Shown here: positions 52,846 to 63,920 of the stretch, in pieces | Layout of the letters: each line of letters opens with the position of its first letter | Position numbering within the stretch: the stretch's first letter is position 1 | Source: Nemertoderma westbladi | Lineage: Eukaryota > Xenacoelomorpha > Nemertodermatida > Nemertodermatidae | Assembly: GCA_032718475.1 (NCBI GenBank) | Contig: JAUCBJ010001698.1 | Location: forward strand, 1 to 64,000 | Reading direction: 5' to 3' | Length of the DNA stretch: 64,000 bases | Notes under the pieces: generated by a model | The model's input: the letters and a program-made list of their open reading frames with translations, nothing else | What the model was told of the DNA's origin: nothing | The model's database searches: none | Position numbers and translations under genes: made by a program

Positions 52846-53736
52846 TAGTTTGAAGTCGATACCTATTATTGCTTCAACAGATCAAATCAAATCTAATTAT
52901 ACCAAATCCTAATCTACGCAATTATATCATATAAGATGTAACAAAAGCTGTGTTACAATTGCATATTCTCTAATATATAACATAATTTACTAGGGGTGTG
53001 CCGGATATCCGGCCGGCGGGCCGGAATTCCGGCCGGATTTTGAGAAAAAAATCTGGTTCCGGCTCCGGCCGGATTTCAATTCTTTGGCCGGATTTCAATT
53101 TCAACGAATTGTTGACAAAATGAACAATTAATGTAAATTTAACAAAAAAACATCAAAATAAATTTTCTTTTAAACAAAATTTTATAACCAAATTTTAACA
53201 AATAAACAAATTTTTATTTAAACATAAGCAACTACAATCCAATACAAAACAATTATTTTCATAGTTTGTATCATATTCATTCATATCATAAATATGATAA
53301 AGACTAAAGCAGAGTTATCATTTTATGATCATCTACATGCTGAGCTGACTGACTACTTTTTACCAAGAATATTTGTATTTGGTTGGACTCAGCCCCACTA
53401 ACACTTAATATATAATAAATAGTACATGTAGGCCTATGCCCATATACTAATCATAACTACTCAATAATTATTATATTGTCCCAGCGCACAAGCTTTGATG
53501 TTTGGTCTAGCTAGGGCTAGGTAGGTTTGTTATAAATTGAGATTAAGCTTACCGCCGTGAATGACCTGTTTATATATTCGACAGGCAATTTAGAAACTCT
53601 TAGTAAATCCAATTTAACTTAGAAAATATAAAAAAAACTACAGCTACTGTATTACTTCGTTCTATTTTTCAATTTGCCATTTATTTATCAAATCAATCCA
53701 TTATATCAAATCTGCGTAGGTTATGGTACAAAAACA

Positions 53737-53922
53737 TTAGTTTCTCTCCACGATCCGGAAGTAGACGAGAGCGTTCTCATCAAATACATTACCAGCCTCT
53801 ACAAACATTCCCTCGGAATAAATTGAAGACGCTGGTGATACTAAATATACACGTTCGTGGGGCCTTCGCGCAACACGAGGCCCAGTTATGAGATACAAAT
53901 TAATATCGAGCGACTGTATCAC
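53737..53922 (-). pseudogene. hAT transposase C-terminal relic
   Basis: The minus frame includes VYLVSPASSIYSEGMFVEAG, resembling the hAT dimerisation motif (..IPASS..SER.FS.AG). Only about 60 residues survive and the catalytic region is missing. It supports the hAT assignment of the enclosing element. Confidence 0.65.
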
Positions 53923-54027
53923 AAAATCAGTATTTAACTTTATAAATTAGTAAAATTTAGAAATTTAACCACACCGCCAATCAATCAAAAAAAGAGGGAC
54001 AGTACGTGTTCAGCCCTTTAAATCTGC

Positions 54028-54080
54028 ACCCCCACCCCACCCCACCCCACCCCACCCCCCCCCCCCCCCCACCCTTCCCA
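54028..54080. repeat. C-rich (CCCCA)n and C-run
   Basis: CACCC repeats merge into a C-homopolymer inside the hAT element. Confidence 0.85.
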
Positions 54081-54985
54081 CCCACCAATACATAACCGCG
54101 ACATCTACCACCCACGGAAGGTAGCACGAACTTATTTCCAATCGCACGTTCAATATGCGAAGCCAGGTGGTTTATAGGAATATAATCTACGCAGTACTAA
54201 ATACAGTCGATGCAGTAATGAATGATATTCAAATAATTTATTTAATATACTGTTAATGCCTCTGAAAACTTAGACAATTAAAATACACAGAAATCCCATC
54301 AAAAAATAATAAGCATAATATTTTGAGAAATAAACAATTTTGGATATAAGCCTTCTGCAGTGGTAATCTTATTGACTGACAATCATTAAATGAGATCTGT
54401 CTATTACCTGAGACTAAAGAACACAGACTCTATAGTGTAATAGGAGGTAGGGAATGCAGGTTTCAATCTCGTTAGGTCTAGCTGGCAGCCGTGTGGCTAG
54501 TTACATACAACCCCCCTCCACTGGCATTCCCAGCAACTGGCTCCCTTACACACACATCCCCCATCTATGTACCAGCCAACTTGCAAGTTGGCCAATAAAT
54601 GATCAGTATTTAATGAGAATCCATTTTTTATGCCGTTTTAATTACTTTAGATCAATTAAAGACACAATTATTAAAGCAAATCACTTGAACTAATTAAAAA
54701 CTATAATAGAATGGCGTATGTGGATTACATCTGTATAATTTTTAATTATAATTATTTAAATCTTATACTGTAAAACAATTAATTTCCTTTAAAAGGCAGG
54801 TTGAAAATGGTGTTTTCACCGTAATCAACTTAATTAACTAATTAACTGCTATTATCTTAGCTTCTCGAAGGCCACACGGAAATTCTACTTGGAAAATTTC
54901 TAAACTTTTGCCAAACAACATGTGTACCAAGTTTGGATAGATTTCATCAAAGATTGGCTGAGTTATTAACGTTTAAAATTGAACA

Positions 54986-55023
54986 CGACAGAACGACAGA
55001 ACGACAGAACGACAGAACGACAG
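54986..55023. repeat. 9-bp microsatellite (ACGACAGAA)n
   Basis: About four units, inside the hAT element. Confidence 0.8.
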
Positions 55024-55379
55024 GTTGATTAATGGTACCACTACGCTAAGGCTCACTCACTTCGTGGCTCGCCCCACATGTACAAGTATTTGGAAATTAG
55101 GAAACGCTCTTCTCATGCCGTTTACTGTAGTTGGGATAATTGACATACTTATCTACTTCTGAATTTATACTGTAATATTAATAAAGTCAAATTCCTTATC
55201 ATGACCTTGCTGATCATGATCCAGCACGTTATCTATCGACGCAGTCTGATTCAAGGAAAAAAGTGGTGGTATATAAAAAATCCGGCTTTGGCCGGAATTC
55301 CGGCCGGATTTATTTTAGAAATCCGGCTCCGGCCTGGCCAGTTTGAAAATAGTCAATCCGGCACATCCCTATAATTTAC

Positions 55380-56293
55380 CATTCATAAGATGAAGCGATT
55401 CGTTTTCTCAAAATCCTAAGGAAAATACTAAAAATAGCTAATAATTGTTATTCCATAACTGTACAAATAAACGCCCGTGCAGCATATTATTATTATATAG
55501 TATTGCATGTTATTAAAGAGTACCTTGCAATATATTATTTAAATGATAAACTAATGTTTAAATATTGTGCTAAACATTAGCTGGTTATTACAGAGTATTT
55601 ATATTTGTAACTACTAATGGCTGATATAAGCTAAAAGGCATTAGGTACTACTTAATTTGGGATTATCGCCTATTTTATACAATATAATTAAAGCAATTTT
55701 CAAATGTTCATTGGGGATTTTGTGAGAAAAATTCGTGTTCAAGACCGGATCTACAGAATGTGTTATACGTATTATAACTAGATTGTCCAGTTGAAACCCG
55801 AATATATACGAATATGTACGAATATAAACGAATGTACTGTATTTCAATTATTTGTTAATAGGGCAGGAACCCTAACAACTCACTCAGAGGTTAACATTTT
55901 AATGGAATACTACCATTAACAGTCGTACAGTACAATGCAATGGTTATTGACTTGACATATTAAACAAAATAACAAGAGTTAATATTTTGTAACTTATTTA
56001 TTATAATTATTGTTCATGAAAATCATAAATTTTTTTTTCAGGGGGTGGGGGCGTGGGGTAGGGTTAGAGATCAACATTTTTTGACCTGCACATTATTCCA
56101 AAAAGCAAATAAGTAAAAATAATGTCCTTTATTTGAAACAGTGTGCAGTCCAACATTATGATTGGACTATATGGAATTCACAATTTTTTGAATAAATATA
56201 TTTTGTGACGACCTAGCAACCAGAGCATGATTTCATTTAGTTAATTAAAATGCTACTTCTTCATTATGATTAATTAAATTTATAACCTGTTGT
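55380..56293. other. Intergenic, nothing recognised
   Basis: No coding signal. An AATAAA at 55466-55471 could be a poly(A) signal for the C2 gene if the transcript runs through the hAT element; this is speculative. Confidence 0.35.
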
Positions 56294-57736
56294 TTAACCC
56301 TATTACCACTGGGGGGGGGGGGGGGGGGGGCGAATCGGCCCCTTCCTAGTTTATAGTTGCTGTAACTATGCAACCACATTTCGTACAGGCCCAATTTTTA
56401 TTGAGCATTAGCCAAATTTAATGCCGCATTTTTTGCAAAAAACGACGTTGCAATTGGATTTCTACTTTTCGATGTGGGTGCCACCTCAAAATTTGGTCTC
56501 CAGCAGCAAATTTTTTGAAATTTTCGAATTTTACAAATTCATTCGTGATTTAGTAATTATTTATGTTTGGGCTATTTTTATTTATTTTTATTGGTTTGGA
56601 TCACTCTAATGCTCTATATAACTATATAAGTGTAGGGGTACGTCATTTTTGGAGCACCAAAATTAGGGCGTGGCACTTTAAAATTTCAAAATTACTTTAT
56701 TCGGAAAATTTACTAAAGTTTTGATTTCGAAGCATTTTTATTGGTTTTCTGGAGCGCTGAATTGATTGAAAGTAATATAGAAGCCTGAAGACGTAGGGGT
56801 TCGCCATTTTTGGAGTCCCAAAATTAGGGCGTGGCACTTCAAATTTTGAAAAATGCGAGATTCGGAAAATACACTAAAGTTTTGATTTTAAATTATTTTT
56901 ATAGGTATTCTGTAGCGCTGAATCGATTGAAAGTAATATAGATGCCTCATATCCTTGGTATACGTAATTTTCGGTGCACCAAAATTAGGGCGTGGCACTT
57001 CAAATTTTCAAAATTACTTTATTCGGAAAAAACACTAAAGTTTTGATTACAAAAAATGGCTAACCTCTAAGTCTTCAGGCTCCTATATTACTTTCAATCG
57101 ATTCAGCGGTCTAGAAAACCTATATAAATGCGTTAAAATTTCAATTTTGGTTTATTTTCCGAATCTCGTATTTTTCAAAATTTCAAGTGCCACGCCCTAA
57201 TTTTGGTGCACCAAAAATGGCGAACCACTAAGTCTTCAGGCTTCTATATTACTTTCAATCGATTCAGCGGCCCAGAAAACCTATAAAGATGCGTTGAAAT
57301 AAAAAAATTAGGGGCATTTTCTGAACATCTAATTTTTCAAAATTTTAAGTGCCACGCCCACTTCTTAGGTGCACGAAAAATAGCATCCACTTCAATTTTT
57401 GGAAATGGAATATAATCACATTCGATTCAGCGTCTTGAAAAACCTACTAAATCTAGCCAACACTGCCACACTATTAGTTTTTAGAAAACGAAAAATTTTG
57501 TAATTTTGTCCTGGACTACTTTTATTTTTCATCAAAATTATGAGTCACTGCTTATGAAATTTTAACTTTTTAAGGTTTGGTAGTGTTCATCTATAGTTGT
57601 TTCACCAACAGCCCAAATTTTGTAGGATTTCATTGGACGATTACAAAAATATAGTGGGTGGGCCGAATCGCCCCCCCCCCCCCCCCCCCCCAGTGGTGCT
57701 AATGGTCAAAACACCCCAGTGGTAATAGGGTTAACA
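56294..57736. repeat. Large foldback element with TTAACCCTATTACCACTGGGG ends
   Basis: The ends are inverted (CCCCAGTGGTAATAGGGTTAA at the right), each next to a long G or C run and CGAATCGGCCC-type words. Inside, units containing AAAATTAGGGCGTGGCACTT repeat three times in one direction and at least twice inverted (AAGTGCCACGCCCTAATTTT). No transposase. Same end family as 762-1517. Confidence 0.85.
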
Positions 57737-59648
57737 ATCAGAAAATCAGCTTGGTCGATTATGTGAAAACGTCTGCTGGGATATACTGTAGCTACCAATA
57801 AGATACCCGTATTTTCGCTATGGTGGTTTTCCTGGTCGTTGAATGCATTTCCGATGTCAGATGTTACATTTTTTATGGTTTCCAAACTGTCTGTTTGCCT
57901 GGCCTGGTGTCGGTTATATTTTGACGGACAGACCGACGGGCAAATGACACGAATAAGTCAAATTTGAAAACTGATAACCTGAAAATATGATAACCGATCA
58001 TAACCAGATGTTGTACTTTCTATTATTTGGACCGACATACCAAAGGAATATTATAAATTTTAATAACAAGTTTTTGCACTGATAATAAAGTGTATGCAAA
58101 TTCGGTTACATAATATGGCCTGCTATAATGCCGATGTCCACGACTTTTCTATGTAACGCCAAGCCAACAGTGTCAATTTATTCGAAAACTACAATATCTG
58201 TTTGATATACTGCTGTAATTTCGTGTCTAAAGAATAACCCAAACTCGTATGGTAGCAGAGTAAATCGAAAAAGCCGGGTTTGTAAAGAACAATGGTCCAC
58301 CGTTGTAATGCTATAAAAATGATTGGAACTATTTTATAAGAGCAGATCGCTTGGTTTCGTATCATCTGAATCGTTGGTAAATTCGCTATTGGAATATTAA
58401 CTTTATAATATAATACTTTGTCAGCCGCAGCAGTTTATTTAAAAAGTAACCACACAATTGTGTCCACCTTGCAGTAATGCGTCCACCATTACTGAATGGC
58501 ATTACAGCATGTGGACTGTTCCCGATGTAGCCTACATATTATAGAGAAAGTTTGCATTATCGCACAGTACACAGTATAGTCCCCTTAAACAATAATTATC
58601 TTGCTAGCACAGATAGAGATGGTATCCCGGTAGAGAGGGATTGAGAAGCTGTTCAGGTAACCAATAGCCTATAGAGCACCTTTCCTGCAGGGTGAAGCCC
58701 GGCCTTAATAACCGCATCATCCAATCTGCAGCTCAGGGCCAAACTTCACCCTATAGCGAGGTGCCCATTGGCTGACAACTCTATGTACCTGCAACATTAT
58801 TAGCTACACGGGCCCACTGATTGTTAATAGGATGCTAAGAACATTTACCCCCCTCACTTTCTAGTTCAACAATAATTACAGAATTTCCGATGACGGTAAC
58901 TGTAAACTGTCATCTTTAATAATAGGCCCTAGCGCAATTTAATAGAGTTTCACGGTACACGGTAAAACGCAATATTCATCTATGTGAAGTATTTGCTGTC
59001 AATCTGACGTGAAATTGACGGCAAGAACTTATCTGTGAAAATTAACGGCAAAATTCAATCTGTCGTGAATTTTCACGATAAATTCCTATTGGCTATTTTT
59101 CATATTGCTTTGTGGTGGACTTAATAGTCACTATTATAGAGCTATTTACCTCCCGAACTGACTGCTGAAGCTGGTTAGTACAGTACAACAAGCACAGTGG
59201 CACATACCAAAAGCCCGGGGATATGTAATATATGTATGATATGTAATGTATGTAACATATTGTGATATGTATTGTTCTGTTCTGGCTTTATGGTCACGAT
59301 ATCTCAGTCTCTTACAATACAACATACAGTATTTCACAGTTTCAGCGGTTAAAACAAATTAGTGAACTTCTTAACTCTAGATATTAATCACCTTATTTTC
59401 AGTGTAGGCCTACAATATAAAGTAAATAATTTTTTTACACCAGGTAAAACATGTTTGTATGAAATACATTGTGTATTTTAATTATATTTTTAATTTCAAT
59501 GTCATAATTAATATTTTTTCACGAACTACATTTAAACCTCCGAATATTTCTTATATATTTGTCTCTGTTAGACTACCTACGACTACAGACAATACAGTGT
59601 ACGATAACACAACACAACGCGGTAAAGCGGCGTTGCGAGATGCCGTTG
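57737..59648. other. Intergenic region between the convergent host genes
   Basis: AT-rich. A weak inverted pair near 58676-58765 (GCAGGGTGAA / TTCACCCTATA) may be a small MITE. No gene recognised. Confidence 0.4.
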
Positions 59649-60140
59649 TCATTGGGAGCCCGCAGTTAGAACTTGGTCGAGCTGCATATCGGCGTCGTGT
59701 GTCGGTAGATCAACCACGAGCTGTTCGTTGAATGCCAAGGCGAGCGTGTAGGGCGGATTATCCGGGAAGAGTTGCCGAGATTGGAGGATGTACCTATCGT
59801 AGAAACCTCGACCGCGACCCAATCGCTTCCCGCCCGCGGTGAAGGCGAGTCCCGGGACCAGGATCAAATCCAAACCGCCGGTCACCAGGGCCTCCTCCCG
59901 AGATGGGTCGTCGTCCGCCGGCTGTTTAATGTTCCATCGGGTGGTCGGGAGAGCCAGATAGTCCTCCATCGAGTGGACTCGGAGCATGTCCATCGCGTCG
60001 CCGACATACCGCGGTACGAAGCATTGTTTACCGGAATCCAAAGCGTCGGCTAGAAGAGGGATAGTGTCCACCTCCGAGTTTGGCATAGAAAGATATATAG
60101 AAATACGGTGACATTTCTTGTAAACGTCGTGAGAAATTAC
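59649..60140 (-). CDS. MTHFS: 5-formyltetrahydrofolate cyclo-ligase, exon 2
   Basis: The minus frame opens after acceptor TTTTTGTAG with VISHDVYKKCHRISIYLSM and ends at TGA (59649-59651), 163 codons. It continues exon 1 in phase 0. Family hallmarks: FVPRYVG, MDMLRV, TRWNIKQP, EEALVTGGLDLILVPGLAF and the GRGRGFYDRYI nucleotide/folate-site signature. The enzyme converts 5-formyl-THF to 5,10-methenyl-THF using ATP, in the cytosol or mitochondria. With exon 1 the protein is 198 residues, close to the vertebrate enzyme, so the gene is complete. It is convergent with the C2 gene. Confidence 0.95.
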   Translation of the reverse strand, partial: VISHDVYKKCHRISIYLSMPNSEVDTIPLLADALDSGKQCFVPRYVGDAMDMLRVHSMEDYLALPTTRWNIKQPADDDPSREEALVTGGLDLILVPGLAFTAGGKRLGRGRGFYDRYILQSRQLFPDNPPYTLALAFNEQLVVDLPTHDADMQLDQVLTAGSQ

Positions 60141-60356
60141 CTACAAAAATAATACAAAAAATAAAGTTTCCTTACTGCCTGACCTAATGGTACCCCTACC
60201 TACTGTATTACATAGCAGTAATACTGTTGTACTGCTGTCTGTGCTTGAGTGAACCGGAACCAACTTATACCGGTACCGGTATCCGATCCGAACATTGACT
60301 CAGACTGACCAACCTGTCTGCCGGTACAGTTAGATGAAGAAATCTACCCAACTAAC
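60141..60356 (-). other. MTHFS intron
   Basis: 216 bp with GTTAGT donor and TTTTTGTAG acceptor. Nothing else is in it. Confidence 0.8.
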
Positions 60357-60461
60357 TTTTTTGTAAATAACACCCGATTGTCGAACTTTGTCTTTAATGT
60401 CTAACGATGATATTTTTTTCTTGATTTCTTTTCTCAAAGCGACTTTTAAATTTGCCGCCAT
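60357..60461 (-). CDS. MTHFS: 5-formyltetrahydrofolate cyclo-ligase, exon 1
   Basis: 35 codons from ATG (60459-60461), beginning MAANLKVALRKEIKKKISSL and ending VRQSGVIYKK before donor GTTAGT. This matches the N-terminal helix of the family, including the RQS segment. An upstream in-frame ATG exists, but the MAAN start fits the family length and has GCC/GGC context. Confidence 0.9.
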
Positions 60462-62861
60462 GTTGACATTGCAGCATTTAAATTGGATAAATTGAATAGG
60501 CCTATTTGATTGTAGGTACTGTATGCTCACGGTTGAAGATCCCGGTACACGCGAGCGAACTCTACTAAATTAAAAGTAGGGCTAGAGATCGCTATGCCGT
60601 CATCCTATAACGGTATGTTAACCTTAGCAAGTAAAAGTCACACGCAGTTACGCCAGGTAGACTAACTGAAGTAGAAGACCTACTATTTGAAGTATTTACG
60701 GCTGTCCTGTGCATGGCCTTTACTTATAGAACGCCATGGTTATAATAGAAAATTCCTGACAATGAGGTAACACTCGAGTACCTCACAACAATACAGAATA
60801 CAGTACATTCCAAATTGTGTATGTCTCCACTCCACGATCATGTCTACAGTCTACAGATGCCTTAATTCCACTCCAGACATATAGACCCCTCAAATTCCTA
60901 AGGTGACACCCCTAAGAGAATACGTTCCGAACTATATCTAAAAGGTCCATATTTTTAATCACATCTTGAAGTATCTAAAGGTCCAGGACACAGTGACGTC
61001 ATGTCCATGACCATGATCAGCTACGCTCGCTATTCATGCATTTTTTAATGTTCTGTGATAAGTTCATATGATTCTATGTTTCGTACCGTTTTTCTTTGAA
61101 CTGTTCGGTTTGCAAACAGTTTCAATTTGGTTTTGTCGTCCACAACTGTGACGCCCTTATATTTCGAAGGGCCGACACCGATAAGCATTTATCGTTAACA
61201 GTTATTCATTGGAGATGGCTGAAAAGAAGATGTACAATTTGTAATTTTGATGCATGATTTAAAACCATCGCAATAATAATAATTGTAGAAAACAACTTGG
61301 CCAACAGAACTGAAAGTAAATAACCTGAATCCGTACCAGTGGAGACATTTTTTTGTCGATTTTCCCTATACCCGTGGTTATGCTTCTTACCATTCCGGCT
61401 ATTTATCTATGCCCGTTATGAAACACTTAAAAACAATTTAAAACTAAATGAATGTTGATTTAATATACTGAAAATTATATATAATAAATGCATTAAATTT
61501 AATAAATTGCGAACGTCAGACAGTTTATTAAGTTAAATGCAGTCTGGTTGTCTGGTAGTGGCAGTTGCAGTTATACAGTTGTAGGTGTGATTTATTGTAA
61601 ATAATTTATTTATTTTAGATGAACAACACTTTTAATGGTTGGCTAGTGGTGGTTGGGGGCGCGGTAGGGAGTTTGGGAAGTTGGGAGCAGCCAATTTTGA
61701 AACAAAATTATAAGTTAAAGTTCTAAGTATTTGTCATTGGAAGCCGGTAAATTCGCCATAAATACAAAAATTTTCAAAGTGTTTTGCTACGGGAACTGGT
61801 AAAATGATATTAAAAAAAAACTGACGGACTACTGACTTATGTAACTCACATTGTGGCAAGATTCAACTATCAGGCCGGCAGGATATTGAAATGTACCGGT
61901 ATGGTGCCTGATTTGTTAAATGATTATAGTGTACTGTATCCAATGCACCATGCACCGGACGTATGATTTATGTGTTGTGTGTAGTCCTCAAGGAGAGTGA
62001 GTAATTCATAACATATTTATTATGGAACAACAGTTTTTCTAACATGCTTTGTGAAGGGAAAATCGACCTCTCATGAAAATATTTTTTACATGTTTAAATA
62101 CGCACGCTGGACTGCCTGTAAATTGAATTTCAGGTAAATTTAATGAAAATTGAGGAAATATTGCACATTTTAAAATTAAAAATTTTTGCAACAATTATAA
62201 ACACACTTGAGTTTGTGACGTGCCGCGCGAAGCGGAAATAGCATTATCTTTAAAATATTTTTTCTAAGTTGGCCACTATAGGCTGTTAAAGTTTAGGAGC
62301 GTTCTGATAAAAAATGTTCACAGTGTTTAATTGTATGGCACGGGCATTTTCGCCATGATTATTGGAAAATTAATGAAAAACATTAATGAAAAATAATTCA
62401 CACAAATTTGAAGTGCTGGCACTCATAATACACCCTTGTGGAACTCCACTGAGAACAGGAACTCATTTTTTGAGTCAGACCCGCCAGCGTATTCCCAATC
62501 CTTACACTACCAGTAGGAACACATCATGAATTGGCGCTTGGGATTAGTTAATAAACTATTATTTGATTGGACGTTGAAATCATGTAAGGAATGGAGATAG
62601 GGGTCGAACTAGTGTAAGGGTTTTTTTCACTTACTGTAGATGGCAGGTAAAGACAAAGTGTTCCATTCCAAACGCTGTAAGGAATGGAGAAAAATGTAAG
62701 GGCGGTTATTATACCAACAGTATTAGAAGAGTAGGCTAGCAGCAGCAGCAGGTGACATTAGCCTAGTTAGTAGAGGCCTATAATAGAACATCGTTGTAAT
62801 GATTTATACAGGGTTGCCTGCGTAGGGCCTATGGTAAAACAATTGGAACATTGACTACTAG
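60462..62861. other. Region upstream of MTHFS, no gene recognised
   Basis: It should contain the MTHFS promoter on its left side. No clear TATA box or CpG island was recognised. The rest is AT-rich, without coding or repeat structure I can support. Confidence 0.4.
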
Positions 62862-63920
62862 TGTTCGCGCTTTTAGACCTTAAACAGTTTAACCTGCTAA
62901 TTTAAGTGTCTTATGAATTGATTATTGCCCGTACCAATTGACATCAGCAAAAGCCAGTCTAGCGCGGCGTATGACCCACGGGTGTGGGGGTCTGGATTCG
63001 GTTCTAGAGTAGTATTGCAGTAGGCTACTTTGTATTATTCGATTGATCACTACTATATAATCTCCGACAACTATATTTCACTTTCGGGGAAATATTAACA
63101 GTTCCTTTGGGACGTGGCGCTTTAAGTATCAAACAGAGTTATGACTAACACTAATTACAACTAGTGGCAATAAGATAACGCAAATGACGCATTCTTTAGG
63201 AATGCTTTATTAACCTTCACACTAACTTTATACAATAATATTCACACTAATGCACACTGATTAGCCGACTGTCACTGATTTTTATCATATATAAGGAGGA
63301 TTGCAACCACATGAAATAGCATTTAATTCACACAGACCACTATAATTTGAGCCACAATTGCTACTGATACACCCTTCTGCTTACCTCAGTAATTAAGAAA
63401 GTCAAGGGGGATCTTACGATTATTCATCAGTATTCTCCAAATATAACATTAATAATACATTAATATAAACAGCAATTAACAATAGTATAAAACAGTATAT
63501 TAGAAAGCAGTGCAGTGCGGTGAAATGAGTATGAATTACGATGTGAAATAAGAGTGAAATGTATGTCGAGTGATGCGTTGAGAGAGTTAATAGATTTGCG
63601 TTCCTATGACTCTAGGCCACTGATGTTAGGGCAAAGTCAGAGTGTCAGAATGTCCGAATGAATTCTGAATGAAAGAATTCTCTGAATTTGCCGCATTGCG
63701 TCATCTCTTATAGGCCACTGATAACAGAGTTAGGGAGATCGCTCTGATTGGCTGAAATATATGTCAACAAAGCACATTTCTCACACAAAGGAACAGCTGG
63801 TAGATTTTGTCATTCCAACTCTGGGTTTTTTGACAGACATGTATTTGTACAATTATAAGCCTTTTAGAGTATTTAGCGCATTGCGCAAAATGACTTATTT
63901 TGTCTGCAAAAGCTTTTATA
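62862..63920 (-). repeat. Third LTR of the element A family (element C 3' LTR)
   Basis: It begins TGTTCGCGCTTTTAGACC and follows the element A LTR along its length (GGACGTGGCGCT, TCAGTA, CATTGCG, TTTGTCTGCAAAAGC) with many substitutions and gaps; about 1059 bp against 1206. Older or from a different subfamily. Confidence 0.88.

Larger units (their letters stand above)
32947..51734 (+). mobile_element. Element B: giant BEL/Pao LTR retrotransposon (18.8 kb), nearly intact
   Basis: LTRs at 32947-34890 and 49794-51734, target duplication ATGTT at 32942-32946 and 51735-51739. Order: 5' LTR, leader with three hairpins, one gag-pol frame of 2917 codons, 662-bp spacer, 3' gene (45157-48882, one in-frame TGA), AT-rich 3' region, polypurine GGAGCGG, 3' LTR. 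The LTRs show only about four substitutions plus a G-run length change by eye, implying recent insertion. LTR ends are TAT...ATA rather than TG...CA. It lies in sense orientation in intron 6 of the C2 gene. Confidence 0.93.
52991..55371. mobile_element. Non-autonomous hAT-type DNA transposon (2.4 kb)
   Basis: Terminal inverted repeats TAGGGGTGTGCCGGAT and ATCCGGCACATCCCTA are flanked by an 8-bp duplication TAATTTAC (52983-52990 and 55372-55379), the hAT signature. Subterminal CCGGCCGGA-rich blocks occur at both ends. The only transposase trace is the C-terminal relic at 53737-53922. It begins 146 bp after the C2 stop codon, so it may lie in the 3' UTR. Confidence 0.88.

Noticed and set aside
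52123-52640. CRISPR array
   Set aside because: The repeats are directly adjacent with no unique spacers, and the sequence is an animal genome. It is a minisatellite.
59459-59731. 90-codon plus-strand ORF
   Set aside because: Overlaps the end of MTHFS exon 2 in antisense, and the rest is AT-rich. No support.
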